Shown here one piece after another: positions 11,196-22,742 of a stretch of DNA of 64,000 nucleotides. The stretch is from Tretioscincus oriximinensis (Eukaryota; Chordata; Lepidosauria; Squamata; Gymnophthalmidae): assembly GCA_022410635.1 (NCBI GenBank), contig JAJVDF010000127.1, positions 248,001 through 312,000 of the forward strand, read 5' to 3'. Position 1 is the stretch's first letter. Every line of letters starts with the position of its first letter. The position numbers were made by a program, and so were the translations under genes. The notes under the pieces were generated by a model. The model saw only the letters and a list, made by a program, of their open reading frames with translations, was not told the DNA's origin and searched no databases.

Positions 11196-12464
11196 GAAGG
11201 CAAAAGAGATGCAGTAGCTGAATGGCGAAGTAAAATGGGGACGAGCGACTAATGTGTTTGTTTTTTTTAAGTGTTTTTAAAGCGGGGCAAACAGGTGGGG
11301 ATGTAGCCAGTCAGAGAAAATAGCAAGACGGCTACGTGCCTTTTAAATTTTTCTTTCACCTATCTTTAAGCATGGAAGACTTCTATATTTTTGGGAAACT
11401 GTGCCTGTGGAAGACTTCTGAGAAACCTATATTGCTGTTGGGTGTTTCAATAAACCTTATGCTGTTTTAAGGTTTTTCAAATCTGTGAAAATCTACCTTG
11501 TTCCCCAATAGGTTGTAGGAATTCACTAACAATTGATCATATAAGGCTGGGAGGGTTAAACCTTTTTATAATCCATTGTACCCCATCTCCTGCCTTCTAG
11601 ACAGAAAAAAAGATAGCTACGATTGCTCATTTGAATCTTCTGGCTGTGTGTCTTAAACAGTTAATTGTAGTCAGTTCTGTCAGATTTGCACATGTGTTTC
11701 CTGTTTTTCTTCTAAATTCTATACTGTTTGGGGACCTGGGGAATGAGAGTTCAAGATTTTCCTGAAAGGAAGGGCTGCTTTGTTCATTACTGCCTTGGGA
11801 ATGTGTTAAAGTTTAGCATGTGTACTGCAGTCAACAAACTGGATATTCAAGGGCAGTAATCAGCTTTGCTTGCTAAAAGGAAAGGAGAAAAAATACTCAG
11901 AATTTTTTTTAAAGATATGATGACATTTAACAACTCGGGCTCCTTTTCCTTTTGAACTAATGGTCTGCTAAAGCTAGTTATGTGTATTAAAAATAAATTA
12001 AAAAATCCAAATTAAAAATGCATTTCTATCTGTCTTAAATGAAGGGTCTCAAGATGGATTACAATGAATTCAGTATAAAATCACAATTTATTAAAAGAAG
12101 TACCAGTGCCTCTTACTCCCTTAAGCCAAATATGGGTTTGCATGAAACATCTAAATATATCCCATGCAACAGGGTTAATAATCTGCTGCATGCAAGTCAA
12201 ATTTAAGTTTCATTTGCTACACTAGGACCCTGTTCATTCTGAGCCTTATTCTGGGTTACAGCTAAGAATAAGTGCCTGGAATCCACATGCTTCTGGGTGA
12301 ATTACATTTTAGNCATTGCAAAACAGGAAAGAAGAACTAGTCAATAATAATTGATCATTTGGAATGATTAATATTCCCTCACAAATCATTAAAAAGGTGA
12401 GATGAGAGGCAAAGGGGGAATGATATGAACAGCAAATTGTCTAATAGAGTTTGATAGAAGGAAC
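11196..12464. other. Unique DNA, nothing recognised
   Basis: No gene, RNA or defined repeat is apparent. The stretch is AT-rich with short poly-T and poly-A runs. Confidence 0.5.
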
Positions 12465-12466
12465 TA

Positions 12467-12617
12467 CAGGAACCCCGATAAAACAAAATTTGTGGTTTAA
12501 CAGCAGAACACCCTTAAGGGTAATGTTGGTTACAATGGGTTTCATTATAACAAAATTTCATTGTACCAAACAAATTCATGCAACTCCTTGGCATTTGTTA
12601 TAACATGGTTTCACTTG
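12467..12617. mobile_element. Small TA-flanked DNA transposon, pogo/Tigger-like, copy 1
   Basis: It begins CAGGAACCCCGATAAAAC after a TA (12465-12466) and ends ggtttcacttg before a TA (12618-12619). The interior gtaatgttggttacaatggg and ttcattataacaaaatttca are shared nearly base for base with 40198-40364. The GTGAAAC/GTTTCAC termini and TA flanks fit the pogo/Tigger branch of Tc1/mariner. No transposase is present. Confidence 0.7.
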
Positions 12618-12619
12618 TA

Positions 12620-14604
12620 CTGCATTTCCTCTTGACAACTAGCTAACAAAATGGCTGACAGAATAGTAGGTCAAACATAGAGAAAACATGTTTCTCAGGA
12701 GCTAACAGAACAACAAAACTTAGAATATACAATAAAGTGAGACATATTAAAGTCTTGTTTAATCTAAGATGGATGAAAAATNTGTATCGGAACAGCACCT
12801 CACTGGCATTGCAACCATACAGCACTTGTTTATTCCATGATTTGTCAAAATTCCAGGGTTTGGGGGTTTACTGGTTTTAAACCACCTCATTCGTACGTTT
12901 ACTGTATAGATGGGGTTCCAGATGTAAACAATAACAAACTGCCAGTTTCCTGTTTCTCCACTTTCTGACAGAATTTCTGCTTCCTGTGGTTTTAAGTTGT
13001 ATTTCTGCCTGCTTTTCTACACTGTTTTTCTACGCTGTCCAGAAGCTTCATGAAGCTGGCAGGAGCAGCAACAGCGCAACTGTGAAAAAAGTGAAATAGA
13101 GCTGTTATTGTGCCAGAAGCAAGGACTGTTGGGATGTGAAGTCCGAGCAGCTGGCAGCCTCTTCTGCCCAGCCTGCATGCAGCCCTGCCCTGTGGACTAC
13201 AATTCCTAGCCTACACAGTAGCTAGCCATGTGAGAGAGGAAATCTCTTAAGCCATTCTGCACCCAAAGGAAACATTACAGGAAGATGGCTCGGGGAACTG
13301 TCTATACTCTGAATCTTTCCATAGCGTTTCTGGCTGTCAAGAGGAACTATAGTAATCCCCTCTACCAAAAACAATTGGACAGGTNGCTGTCCAGATCACA
13401 TCAGAAAATTAGGAAAAATCCAGGACTGAAAGTGGATTAAAAGTATGTATCAGAATGGCATTTGAAGGTGCCTGACTCNTCTTAGAAGAGAGGTTTTTCC
13501 ACAATATGGGGGCTAACACTGCATATGGCACTGAACCAGAATAAGAGATTCCCCATCAAAACAAGGAGCTTTGAGCAAAGCTTGTGTTTGCTTATTGCAT
13601 ATCCTTAATATAGGCCATGTTTTCTAAAATGAGAGATGACTGGTTTCAAACTTGCAAAACAATTTCNCTAGCATTGGTTTCATTCTTACAGTTCTGTGGC
13701 TGAAGCATACAGGGCAGCCATAAGTCAACAGGTGAACCTTTTCCCAGCAGGGTCCCTTCGTAGCAGGAAAAGCAACTCTTAATTATAGCCTTTTTTAATT
13801 ATAGGCAGTGTTCTATTTTATTGCTGCAGTTCCTGGCATTCAAGTAAAGCCCCAGAAATTACTTGCTATGAAGTAGCCATTGTCTCTAATGATCCTACTT
13901 CCAGTCAAAAGAGCAGGGGGCGTTTTCTGACATAACTATCCATTGTGTTATGCATTTTTATAGCAATTTAAAAGGGGCATTTCTTATTATTGAGTTTTAC
14001 TTTATTATTTATATTATTGTTGTCATTGTTAACATTTTTCGCTTCTACGGGTGCAATGGAAGAAAATACAGAAAAGGTCCGGAGTATTATCATTGGACAC
14101 TGATTTTTGTTTAGTAATATATATGGTGGCTATAATGAGAGAGGACAAAAAATTATATTCAGCCATTTTAATCACAGGTTCAGTAAACATGTGAATATCA
14201 GATATTGAATGTGATACATTTACCTATGATGGAAGTCAATTAATTTACAGGACATTATACAGGATGTCTGATGTAACCCTGACAATTGTTATCATATTTC
14301 AACAAACTAAGATATCTGTTTACAACACATTGCAATAGTCAGAGGGCATTTGGTTCTGCAGAGCTGAAGGCTTGTTAAAATGGCTGGTAGAAGTACTAAT
14401 GTTGTCACTCAAACCAAAATGGCATTAGTAGGAAAACAGGCATGATGTATGTGGTGGTACACNGAGACAGAGGCTGCTTCCCCACTATATTTTATTATTA
14501 TTTTTTTAAAAAAGAGAAGCAACAAGTATGTCCCCGTTTACCTTCAATCTTCCTTGCAGTTCACTCTCTTCCTTCAACACATCCTGGCAATTCTTGTGAC
14601 ATCA
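12620..14604. other. Unique DNA, nothing firmly recognised
   Basis: No gene or defined repeat is visible. A stretch near 13130-13220 (ggactacaattcctagcc) resembles the start of repeat U1 but is too short to call. Single n bases lie at several positions. Confidence 0.45.
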
Positions 14605-14860
14605 CAAGGCTCAGAAATTATTGCTGCACTTGCCTGACTACATGACCCAGCATTTTCATTGCAAACCTGCATACAAATCCCAGGCACTCTCTACTAGGCA
14701 AGAGCCAATGAGCATTGTACAATTTGCATACTGAAGCTCTGAGGTAGCTTTTCTTCTGGACTTTACAAAATGGAGCCTGCTAAATTGGATAATATGCAGA
14801 GGCTAGTTGCTCTGCAGTAAAGACCTTTGGAGTCTGTGGAATGCTGCACTTTCCGTAGGG
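14605..14860 (+). repeat. Unclassified interspersed repeat U1, plus copy
   Basis: Conserved blocks in order are gctgcacttgcctgactaca, ggcaagagccaatgagc, gactttacaaaatgga, tatgcagaggctagttgct and tctgtggaatgctgcac. The copy at 16850-17108 repeats them in the same order, and 10955-11195 does so in reverse. No tRNA-like promoter, coding frame or clear terminal repeat was found. Confidence 0.65.
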
Positions 14861-15228
14861 CAATCAGGAGGCAAAATTGCCTCCAAAGTACAGCAAATAG
14901 AATGTGGGGATCGGACCAAATAGCGTTGTGCACATGGAATTCTTAGCTGCCTGCTTGTCACCTGCATTGACTTCTGCCAACATTTTGATTTGAGTGACAC
15001 TAGTGCCCACCACCACTTCTTTCACAGGTCTGCAGCTCAAACTCACACAAATGCCCTCTTTCTTTTTCAGTGCTATGTTAGTTAAAACCTCAGTTTGTTG
15101 AAATGTGATAATTATTTAAAAACAGTCTCACTCCGGTAACGAATGTAGCTTTCTGACAGAAAACAAACTATCTGGTGTATGTGTATGTGTGTGTTTATTA
15201 TGATTGTATGTGTTTGTTGGTATGCACT
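14861..15228. other. Unique stretch ending in GT-rich DNA
   Basis: No gene is recognised. Small minus-strand frames at 14803-15046 overlap the end of repeat U1 and show no motif. A TGTGTATG-type run lies at 15176-15196. Confidence 0.45.
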
Positions 15229-15354
15229 TGATGATGATGATGATGATGGTTGTTTTTTTATTTTTATTTTTATTTTTATTTTTTTTATTGTTATTATTAT
15301 TATTATTATTTATTATTATTTATTATTATTTATTATTATTATTATTATTATTTT
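15229..15354. repeat. Compound microsatellite: GAT, TTTTTA and TTA arrays
   Basis: GAT units (15229-15247) are followed by TTTTTA-type units and then a TTA array (about 15288-15354) with occasional extra T. The TTA array abuts the 3' end of the R4-like element. It also supplies that element's TAA stop codon when read on the minus strand. Confidence 0.9.
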
Positions 15355-16283
15355 ATTGACATAAAAGCAACAGTACACCACAGCCAACGAGATAGATATG
15401 CTGGATTTCGTATCTCAATATCACAAAGTCGAACACTTCCCAAGCGTCTANGACTGTGTGATGTATTTTCGTATGATGCGCGCAGNTCCGAGCAAAGTGG
15501 CTTTTTGCAATTGACAGATGGTGATTTTGTCAANGCCAATTGTCTTCAAGTGTTGGGCCAGGTCTTTGGGTACAGCCCCCAGTGTGCCGATTACCACTGG
15601 AATCACTTTCACTGGTTTGTGCCAGAGTCGCTGCAGTTCAATTTTCAGGTCTTGATATCGGCTGAGTTTTTCGTGCTGTTTTTCTACAATTCTACTGTCC
15701 CCAGGTATGGCAACATCAACGATCCACACTTTGTTCTTTTCCACAATTGNGAGGTCAGGAGTATTGTGTTCCAAAACCTTGTCAGTCTGGATCCGGAAGT
15801 CCCAGAGTATTTTTGCATGTTCGTTTTCTGTAACCTTCTCTGGTTTGTNGTCAGGAGTATTGTGTTCCAAAACCTTGTCAGTCTGGATCCGGAAGTCCCA
15901 GAGTATTTTTGCATGTTCGTTTTCTGTAACCTTCTCTGGTTTGTGATCCCACCAGTTCTTTACCACTGGAAGATGGTAGTTCTGGCAAAGGTTCCAGTGT
16001 ATCATTTGTGCCACATAATTGTGCCTCTGTTTGTAGTCTGTTGGTGCAATTTTCTTGCAGCAGCTGAGGATGTGGTCCGTCGTTTCATCAGCTTCTTGGC
16101 ACAGTCTGCATTTTGGGTCATCAGTTGATTTTTCAATTCTGGCTTTGATTGCATTTGTCCTGATAGCCTGTTCTTGTGCAGCAAGTATCAAGCCCTCTGT
16201 TTCCTTCTTCAGCGAACCATTTTTCAGCCATAGCCAGGTCTTTTCTTTGTCAACTTTTCCTTCGATTTTATCAAGGAACTGTC

Positions 16284-16284
<1 letters not shown>
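15355..16284 (-). pseudogene. R4/Dong-like retrotransposon, C-terminal zinc knuckle and endonuclease
   Basis: This is the 3' part of a non-LTR retrotransposon that uses a restriction-like endonuclease instead of an APE type. Read on the minus strand, it runs from GQFLDKIEGK to a zinc knuckle CRLCQEADETTDHILSC (C-x2-C-x8-H-x3-C), then HNYVAQMIHWNLC. Next comes the endonuclease core KPEKVTENEHAKILWDFR, with TPD followed 12 residues later by the D of VWIVDVAIPGD, then VIPVVIGTLGAVPKDLAQHL. The frame is open across most of this, with single n bases at 15452, 15486, 15535, 15750 and 15849. Near 15450 it needs a frame change to reach the end LCDIEIRNPAYLSRW. A 96-bp unit is duplicated in frame (15754-15849 and 15850-15945). 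The reverse transcriptase is missing, so it is a 5'-truncated copy. It lies between TTA and ATT arrays, matching the known preference of Dong for TAA repeats. Confidence 0.82.
15754..15945. repeat. Exact 96-bp tandem duplication inside the R4-like frame
   Basis: Copies 15754-15848 and 15850-15944 are identical over 95 bases, joined by an n at 15849. The n would be g on the plus strand if the unit is exactly 96 bp. On the minus strand the unit encodes 32 residues starting KPEKV and ending near NTPD. Another n (15750) lies just outside the other boundary. Confidence 0.85.

Positions 16285-16353
<69 letters not shown>
16285..16353. repeat. ATT microsatellite, about 23 units
   Basis: An uninterrupted ATT array borders the 5' end of the truncated R4-like element. 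It produces long poly-Asn, poly-Ile or poly-Tyr frames that are not genes. Confidence 0.95.
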
Positions 16354-16849
16354 GGAAGAATTAGGATGTCTAGATCTCCATGGGAATTTTGTAACAGGTG
16401 TGTGAAAACCCCTTTCCAGAACTGGGATAGGGTTGTTGCACATACTGCCAGGAAACTTTTACCAGCTAAATAGCACATGTCTAATTCCAAAGAAAGCAGC
16501 AGGTATAAGTACCAACAATTTCAATATAAATAACAGGAGAAAATAATTCTAACATAAAATGTACTTTTCCCCCTTGTAAATAACTTTATTAAATTTTGTT
16601 TTTGCAACAAGTTTAAATAAAATTTGGCAGCCATTGCATGGAAGAAAAATAGAACCACTTTAACCATCAATAATGTTAATATTGCTGTTTTGGTTATTGA
16701 GTCTGAAACAGCAGTTGATTATAAAAAATGCAAGGGTTCACCTCGCTATTTCCTTTATATTGTGTTCACCATCTGTCCCTACCTACCTTAAGTGTCTATG
16801 CTATTCTGAAGCTAGCAATGGCATGGCATGGTGAGCCCCATAAAGTATT

Positions 16850-17108
16850 GCTGTGTTTACCTAACTACAATCCCCAGCATTCTCTGTGAGCCTGCGTACA
16901 ATTCCCAAACAGTCTCTGTAAGCCAAGAACCAATGGACTGTTAGTGTGACCTCAAAGACTCGAAAGATCTGCTTTGTTCTCATTGCTGTTCAAATCCCTA
17001 CGTCACTTTTGTTTGGATTTTACAAAACAGCCACTACTGAATCACCCAACATGCAATGGCTAGTTATTCCATGATAAAATACCTTTTCAGTGAGTGGAAC
17101 ACTGTACA
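16850..17108 (+). repeat. Unclassified interspersed repeat U1, second plus copy
   Basis: It repeats the blocks of 14605-14860: ctaactacaatccccagcat, ctctgtgagcc, agccaagaaccaatgga, gattttacaaaacagcc, atgcaatggctagtta and a final gagtggaacactgtac. A partial copy (59283-59400) carries the first blocks only. Confidence 0.65.
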
Positions 17109-17199
17109 CCTGTGACTCTGTGGCGCGGACGTAACGTGATGTTGCATCCACTTTGCTTAAAATCATGAGTGGAGATGTGGCCTTTCTTTCCTCTTCAGA

Positions 17200-17745
17200 A
17201 CATATTATGTGGTAATAAATGGTTGCACATTCAAATGGAAGAATGTTTTAAGTGGAGTACCACAAGGTTCTGTCCTGGGCCCAGTGTTTTTTAATATTTT
17301 TATAAATGAGATGAGGAAATTGAAGGAAAACTGATCAAAATTGCCAATGACACAAAACTAGGAGGAGTTGCTAATACTAAACAAGATAAAGGAAGGATTC
17401 AAAAAGATCTAGACAAGATTTAACAATGGGCTGAAACTAAGAGAGAATGATATTTAACAGTGAGAAATGCAAGGTCTTACATACAGCCAAGAAAAATGAA
17501 AATAGTACATATAAAATGGGAGGAATCTGGCTGAACAGCAGCACATGTAAAAAGGACCTGGGTGTATTGGTAGATCACAGAGTAAACATGAGTCAATAGT
17601 GTGAAGCAGCTCCAAAAAAGCTTGACACACTCCTTGGGTGTATTAAAAGGTGCACAGACTTTTAATCACGTGAAGTAATTATTCCTTTCTATGCTACTTT
17701 GATCAGATCACACTTAGTGTACAATTTTGGGCACCCCAATTTATA
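17200..17745 (+). pseudogene. CR1 LINE reverse transcriptase fragment, broken
   Basis: One frame reads [19 protein letters not shown], the classic CR1 reverse transcriptase box. After a frame change, [15 protein letters not shown] follows, where an active CR1 has FADDTKLGG, so the first catalytic aspartate is now asparagine and the phenylalanine is isoleucine. Later sections match CR1 blocks: FNSEKCKVL-like, KKDLGVLVDHRVNMSQ-like, LGCIKRCTDF-like and IIPFYATLIRSHL-like. Stops and shifts occur between them. The copy lacks the endonuclease and the 3' end and cannot be functional. Confidence 0.85.
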
Positions 17746-19964
17746 GTAGCTTATCTTTCATTTTTAAGGCCATCAACACATCACTGTTTTCAGCGACTAG
17801 ATATTCACACTCTTAACAACAGGCTGCTTTTAGCAACAGACCTCAATATGTGTCTGCATAAACAACCAGTAAATTTTACAATGCAAAATGGACACAGCAT
17901 GATTTGCGTTTCTAAATGCTTTCATATGCATTACAGTAATAGTTCTTTGCAAAACTGAAGCTGAAATGGCTGAAGCATTGCTAACGTATACAGTTGTTGA
18001 AAAAGTACCTCCATACAGAAGGATGTGGAAAAGATAAACTGTTGAGTAGAACTGGGGTTATGCTGCCAATGCCAGCCATAGTCTACCATCTCACAACCTT
18101 TAAAATATCTATAGCAATTGAATAAAAGTTATACAACTCTGAGTGGCCCAGATGTGGTCCATTTTCATTCCAATAGTTGTGATATTCAAAGACAGTCCCT
18201 GATATTATATAAGATATATCACTTTTTTTGCAATGTTGGATTTCTCCGAGTTGGATCTTACTGCTGCAAGTTGAATAATATCATCAGTTCAAATGTTCTG
18301 ATCTTAGTTGTTGGATGTGTCTGTAGAAGCCATTCTGTGTATGTGTATGATTGGTGATTGAGTAACCCTTCTTTATTTCTCCCATTTGAAAAGTTTCCTG
18401 ATGGCTTGATAGAGTTGAGTTCCTGTGTTGGATCTGAATCATAAAAATTCTTCCAACCTTCCTTCTTTTACAAATAAGGCCAAAGTCAGGGTATGTTCAG
18501 ATATGTGCTTTTGCATGCAATTTTGAGAACTTTGAGTCAAATATTAAAGATAAAAAACAGCTTTACCTTATTCCCCATCCTCTTATTATCCAGCATTTCC
18601 ATTGATGTAAAAGTATTACTCTCAAGGCTAATTGCAGTAGTTTGAAATGGATGGAAAATGTGACTAAAGATTTCAAGCTAATCCCAAACTGCTAAAACTA
18701 TNATCTAACTGGGAACCCGGAAATGCGTTCCAGCATTAATGGAAGGTGAGCAGGGAAGTCTGCAATGGAGAATAACAAAGACAGGAGGCTTATATTAAAA
18801 AACAGTGCGCTCACAGGCCTTTTTCCATCTTGTGTAAATAGTTATCCACGAAATAAGCAGTCTGATTATACCACAAATGCATTACAGGCCCTGTTTGCAC
18901 AGACTTTGATAATGTGTTTTAGTGATCGGCTGCAACACATGAGGCATGACTTATGGCTGACATGCAGCCTATCCATTCATATTATCATCTAATCTTGCCA
19001 TAGAGGACCAGACAAGGTTGAAGAAAAACGACATGAGTAAGCTGATTTATGAGGACAAATTGGGCAGTTTGTGCCCACTATTATTTTCTTCTACATATGT
19101 AAGTTTGTACATTATCCACACTGTTTATCTTTTCTGACCCAAAAGTACCTCCTCCTCCTAACTGTCTTACCTTGTGTACCTCTGGCAAGTCCTGGCAGAA
19201 AAAGGTTGCTTGGGCCAATGAAAAAAGGAAGGCATGGGTTAAGACAAAAACCTNAGAGAAGTGTGATTTGAATCCTACATGCTGCCACTTGTATTTCATA
19301 AAGATAAAATGAACATTAAACTCCCTCTGCATTTATTAAAGTCATTTTGCCCTGCTAAGATGGTTCACTATTTATAACAGGGAGAAAGAACCCTGCTGTT
19401 TTTAAGACCCTACGTATTTATTGTTTATTTCCAGGACTCGTATGGGAAGTGGGAGTAAGGAAAATAGAACAGATGTAGTTTGCAAATAATAATACAGTTT
19501 AATTTGCTTTTAATATAAAAAAGCAAAACTTCACAAAGCAGTTTAAAACCACTTAACACACATTTAGAGCCCCAATAAAATTGGATAATAACAAGAATAA
19601 CACAGCCCTAGCTCTTTCAAATTAATTTCCAATTGCCTGGTAGACTAAAAGCTCTGAATTGACAGTCTCATCTTTTTTTGCAACACAAGATTCAACAACT
19701 GCCAAANTTTACAGAACTTGTTAAAAAGTTACAATGCAGTTCAAGCTAACTAGCTGCAAAAACATAAAAATTATTTATGCTGGTTGGAACTTAGAGTTCT
19801 TTGCACATAGTTGAAACTTTGTGGTTTGCCTTTGCTCTTTTCCCAAAACAAATTCTTTTCTTCACAGTAACAATAATATAAACCTATCTTTGGTGCATTA
19901 TATAATGACTGCCTCAACATATATGAATTCCTTCATTATAGGAATTTATTTTATCTCCCACCTT
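17746..19964. other. Unique DNA, nothing firmly recognised
   Basis: No gene or RNA is seen. A ggccctgtttgcacagac block near 18889 resembles the terminus of the small element at 32749 but has no partner end that I can find. Frames such as 18118-18357 and 18765-18992 lack motifs. Confidence 0.45.
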
Positions 19965-20235
19965 TCACGACAGTTTCAAGACAGGACTAGACAGGTTTAT
20001 GAACACTAAGAGTATAAATGGATACTAAGATAGTTGTCTGGATGTCGCCTCCGGGATGGAGCAACAGGCAGGACTCTTGAAATACCATTTGCAGGGAGTC
20101 ACGAACAGGAGCAGCATATTTTGCTTTCCTCTGTTCGGACTGCCCAGGTGCATCTGNTGGGCCTCTGTGTGACACAGAATGCTGGACTCGATGGGCTGTG
20201 GCCTGATCCAGGATGGCTCTTCTTATGTTCTTATC
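19965..20235 (+). mobile_element. CR1 LINE 3' end, young copy
   Basis: In plus orientation it reads tttcaagacaggactagac, gatgtcgcctccgggatgg, taccatttgcagggagtc, the tgtgacacagaatgctgg block and tgggctgtggcctgatcca, ending in ttcttatgttcttat, the CR1 octamer. It is about 98 percent identical to the minus-strand copy at 8848-9101. The n at 20157 is g in that copy. Confidence 0.88.
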
Positions 20236-20461
20236 TTCTTTCTGCCCCAAGGAATTTAAAGAAGTACACACTGTTTCTTCTTTTGCATGTTATCCCCACA
20301 ACAATCCCACTAGGCTGAGAATTTGTAACTAGCCCTCCATTTTATTTTATTTTGTCTTTGTGTCATCCATGTTGCATCTTATGGCAATGAAATGCAATGA
20401 GGTGCCAGAAAGGCCCAGTGTATAATGGAACATTCCGCCTTTCCTGATCTATTTTGTTCTC

Positions 20462-20660
20462 TGGGGNATGGACACCAATTGGTAGCCTCCTGGTTTGATT
20501 CCCCACTCCTCCATGAGTTGAGTGACCTTGGGCCAGTCACAGTTCTTTAGAACTGCCTCAATCCTGCCTACTTCACAGGGTGCGTATTGTGGAGAAAGCA
20601 ACAAAAGCTATATGCACCACACTTTGCTAAAAAGGTTGTTATACATAAATATGGTGGTGG
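20462..20660 (+). mobile_element. tRNA-derived SINE, Sauria type
   Basis: Recognised by ggtttgattccccactcctc (box-B-like), gtgaccttgggccagtcaca, tcctgcctacttcacagggt and gtattgtggagaaagca. The 5' tRNA head is poorly preserved and holds an n. The 3' end is diverged and lacks a clean CTT tail. Confidence 0.75.
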
Positions 20661-22590
20661 TGGTGAAGTGTGCTTTTGTCACTAGCTTAGAAATTTAAAT
20701 AAGGCATTGGATCAGTTCATGCTAGATACAGCCATCAATGGCTCCCAGCCTGTGTGTAAATTCTTCTGATGTGAGAGGTAAGATTCCTCTGAAGATCAGT
20801 TGCTGGNAGACAATGAGCAGAGCAAAGTGTGCAAGCAGTTACCTATCATTGTGAGAATTAGATGGATCACTTGTCCAGCATTGTGCAGTTTCCTCAGACA
20901 CTTCCCAGCACCCCATAAGATCTAAATATGCAGATTGAAAAGATCTCTAGATATTAAAAAGAAAGAAAAAGCCTTATCGCCTTGATTCCCCAGTAAAAGA
21001 AGAAAAGCATATGTATGTTTAATTGGTGCGAGTTCCGCTTTTCCAAAGGTTCTATATTCTAAATAACATACTGGATCAGTCTGTGATCAGCCCTCTTGTA
21101 TCTCCATTAAGAGAACTCTGATAACAAAAAATTGTGGGGCTCAAAGTATTAACTGAGAAATTGTAATGAATCCTGCAGTGGCCCATTTGCTTATGATTTC
21201 ACATACTGTTCCACTGCTTGCACGTTGTGGAACTTAATGACTTCCTGTCTCGTCTTGCAATCAATTTTCATGCAAAAATCAGATAACTGGGGACAAGAAT
21301 GGTCTATGCACATTGCACCTGTGATGCTATGCATCTGGCAAAATGGTTAATACTTTCTTCTTCGTTTTTTTTTTTTCAAGGAAAAAAAGGCTTATCATGT
21401 TTGTCCATCCATGACCCTAATTCCAGATGTTCTTATAAAAGGTATTTTGGAATGGTTTTTAAAAGCATTTTGAAGATATACAAGGGTGAGATGTGTTACA
21501 TGCAGCCAATCACATTGCCAGAAGACACCACAGCCAACAAAGCTTTTCTCTGTCTTGATCTGAGTCTTGAAAAATATAGTTGTTGAAGCTGCTGACAAAA
21601 TGAGGCAGCCATCGGGGAAAAAAGCAAGTTGCACCAAGAGGTTACCAGGGACAAAGTCCAATGTAAAGAGAGAGGGTACTGAAACAATGACCCTCCAGTT
21701 GCTGGACCACANTTCCTTCTGCCACAATTAGAATAATTGGAACTGTCTTTTAACAACATCTGGGGACCCACATTTGTACTAGCATGGATTTCAAAGAAAC
21801 ACCACAAGTCAATACANGATGAGCAGGGTAATTTATTCATGCAAGTCATTATGGTTTTGAATACCAAGATATAGGCAGAAATGAAGATCTTAATTGCAGT
21901 GTTGTCGATTCTTGAAAGAATCATAAGCACAAGCTCTTCTGATGGCAGAAAAAAACAGTAGAGGGATCAAAGTTGTTGTAGCTGCCAATATCTTACCATT
22001 AATAAGAAAAATATTGCTGAGTTCCACATTCATGATGGACAAATGCAGTGGTTGGGTACCATAGGCTACTATCTGCTCAACATGGCACAGCACTTGGCAT
22101 CCTCCAGTGCTGGCCCAAATCCCTCACTGCAATGCCAGCAAGGAGGCAGCCAGAACCATTCAACTGACGCACCTGGAGCAGGAGCAAGAAGGTGAACAGC
22201 TACTTCACCCTCATCTTCTGCACCGGCTGCTGGCTCAAGTGTGCGCATGCATGCAAGTATAGCATAAACATGCATGTGAGAAAAGAGATCTTCTTATGAG
22301 TTGGTAAGAGAATGGATCACAAGTTTTTTTAAAATATTAAGCCCAATGACGCTTTGGTCAGATTCACAGTTTGGGAAACAGTCCAAGCGATTAGCCACAA
22401 ACAAGCATATGTGTTGCTAGAGATTTTTCTATATGAAGTAATCAGAGAAAAAAGGCTCAATGTAAATGGTCTTCTTTTGGAATATATGTGGGAGAGGCAC
22501 TGCTCTTTGTTAATCTCCTATGGTGTTGGACATAACGTCAATGAAATTTTATCTAATACTATTACCTTGGTTTACAATCAAAATATGCTG
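20661..22590. other. Mostly unique DNA; possible old CR1 at its start
   Basis: 20690-20860 has a CR1-like flavour (aaggcattggatcagttc, then tgctggnagacaatgag) but is too diverged to call. The rest shows nothing recognisable. Overlapping frames at 21395-21930 lack motifs. Confidence 0.4.
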
Positions 22591-22742
22591 ACCTAATTCT
22601 CCTGTCGGTTCTGTATGGGTGGGTGGGTTTTCTTTTGATATATTGTTTTGTCATTTATGTTTTTATGTTAATATTTCATGTTTTTTGTCTTTGTACGTGT
22701 GTTAAAATTTAAATTAAAAAAAATATTAATAGGGGAAAAAAG
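22591..22742 (+). mobile_element. Possible L1 LINE 3' end
   Basis: A T-rich 3' untranslated-like stretch (gatatattgttttgtcattt, then ttttttgtctttgtacg) ends in an A-rich tail (ttaaaatttaaattaaaaaa). This resembles the ends of L1 copies at 38612 and 44372 read in the opposite direction. The preceding frame (22354-22596) could be L1 ORF2 tail but has no clear zinc-knuckle motif. Confidence 0.4.

Noticed and set aside
15250..16128. 292-codon plus-strand frame
   Set aside because: It is antisense to the R4-like endonuclease frame and begins in the TTA microsatellite; the minus strand carries the real domains.
16055..16490. Frames with poly-Asn, poly-Ile, poly-Leu or poly-Tyr
   Set aside because: They are translations of the ATT array, not proteins.
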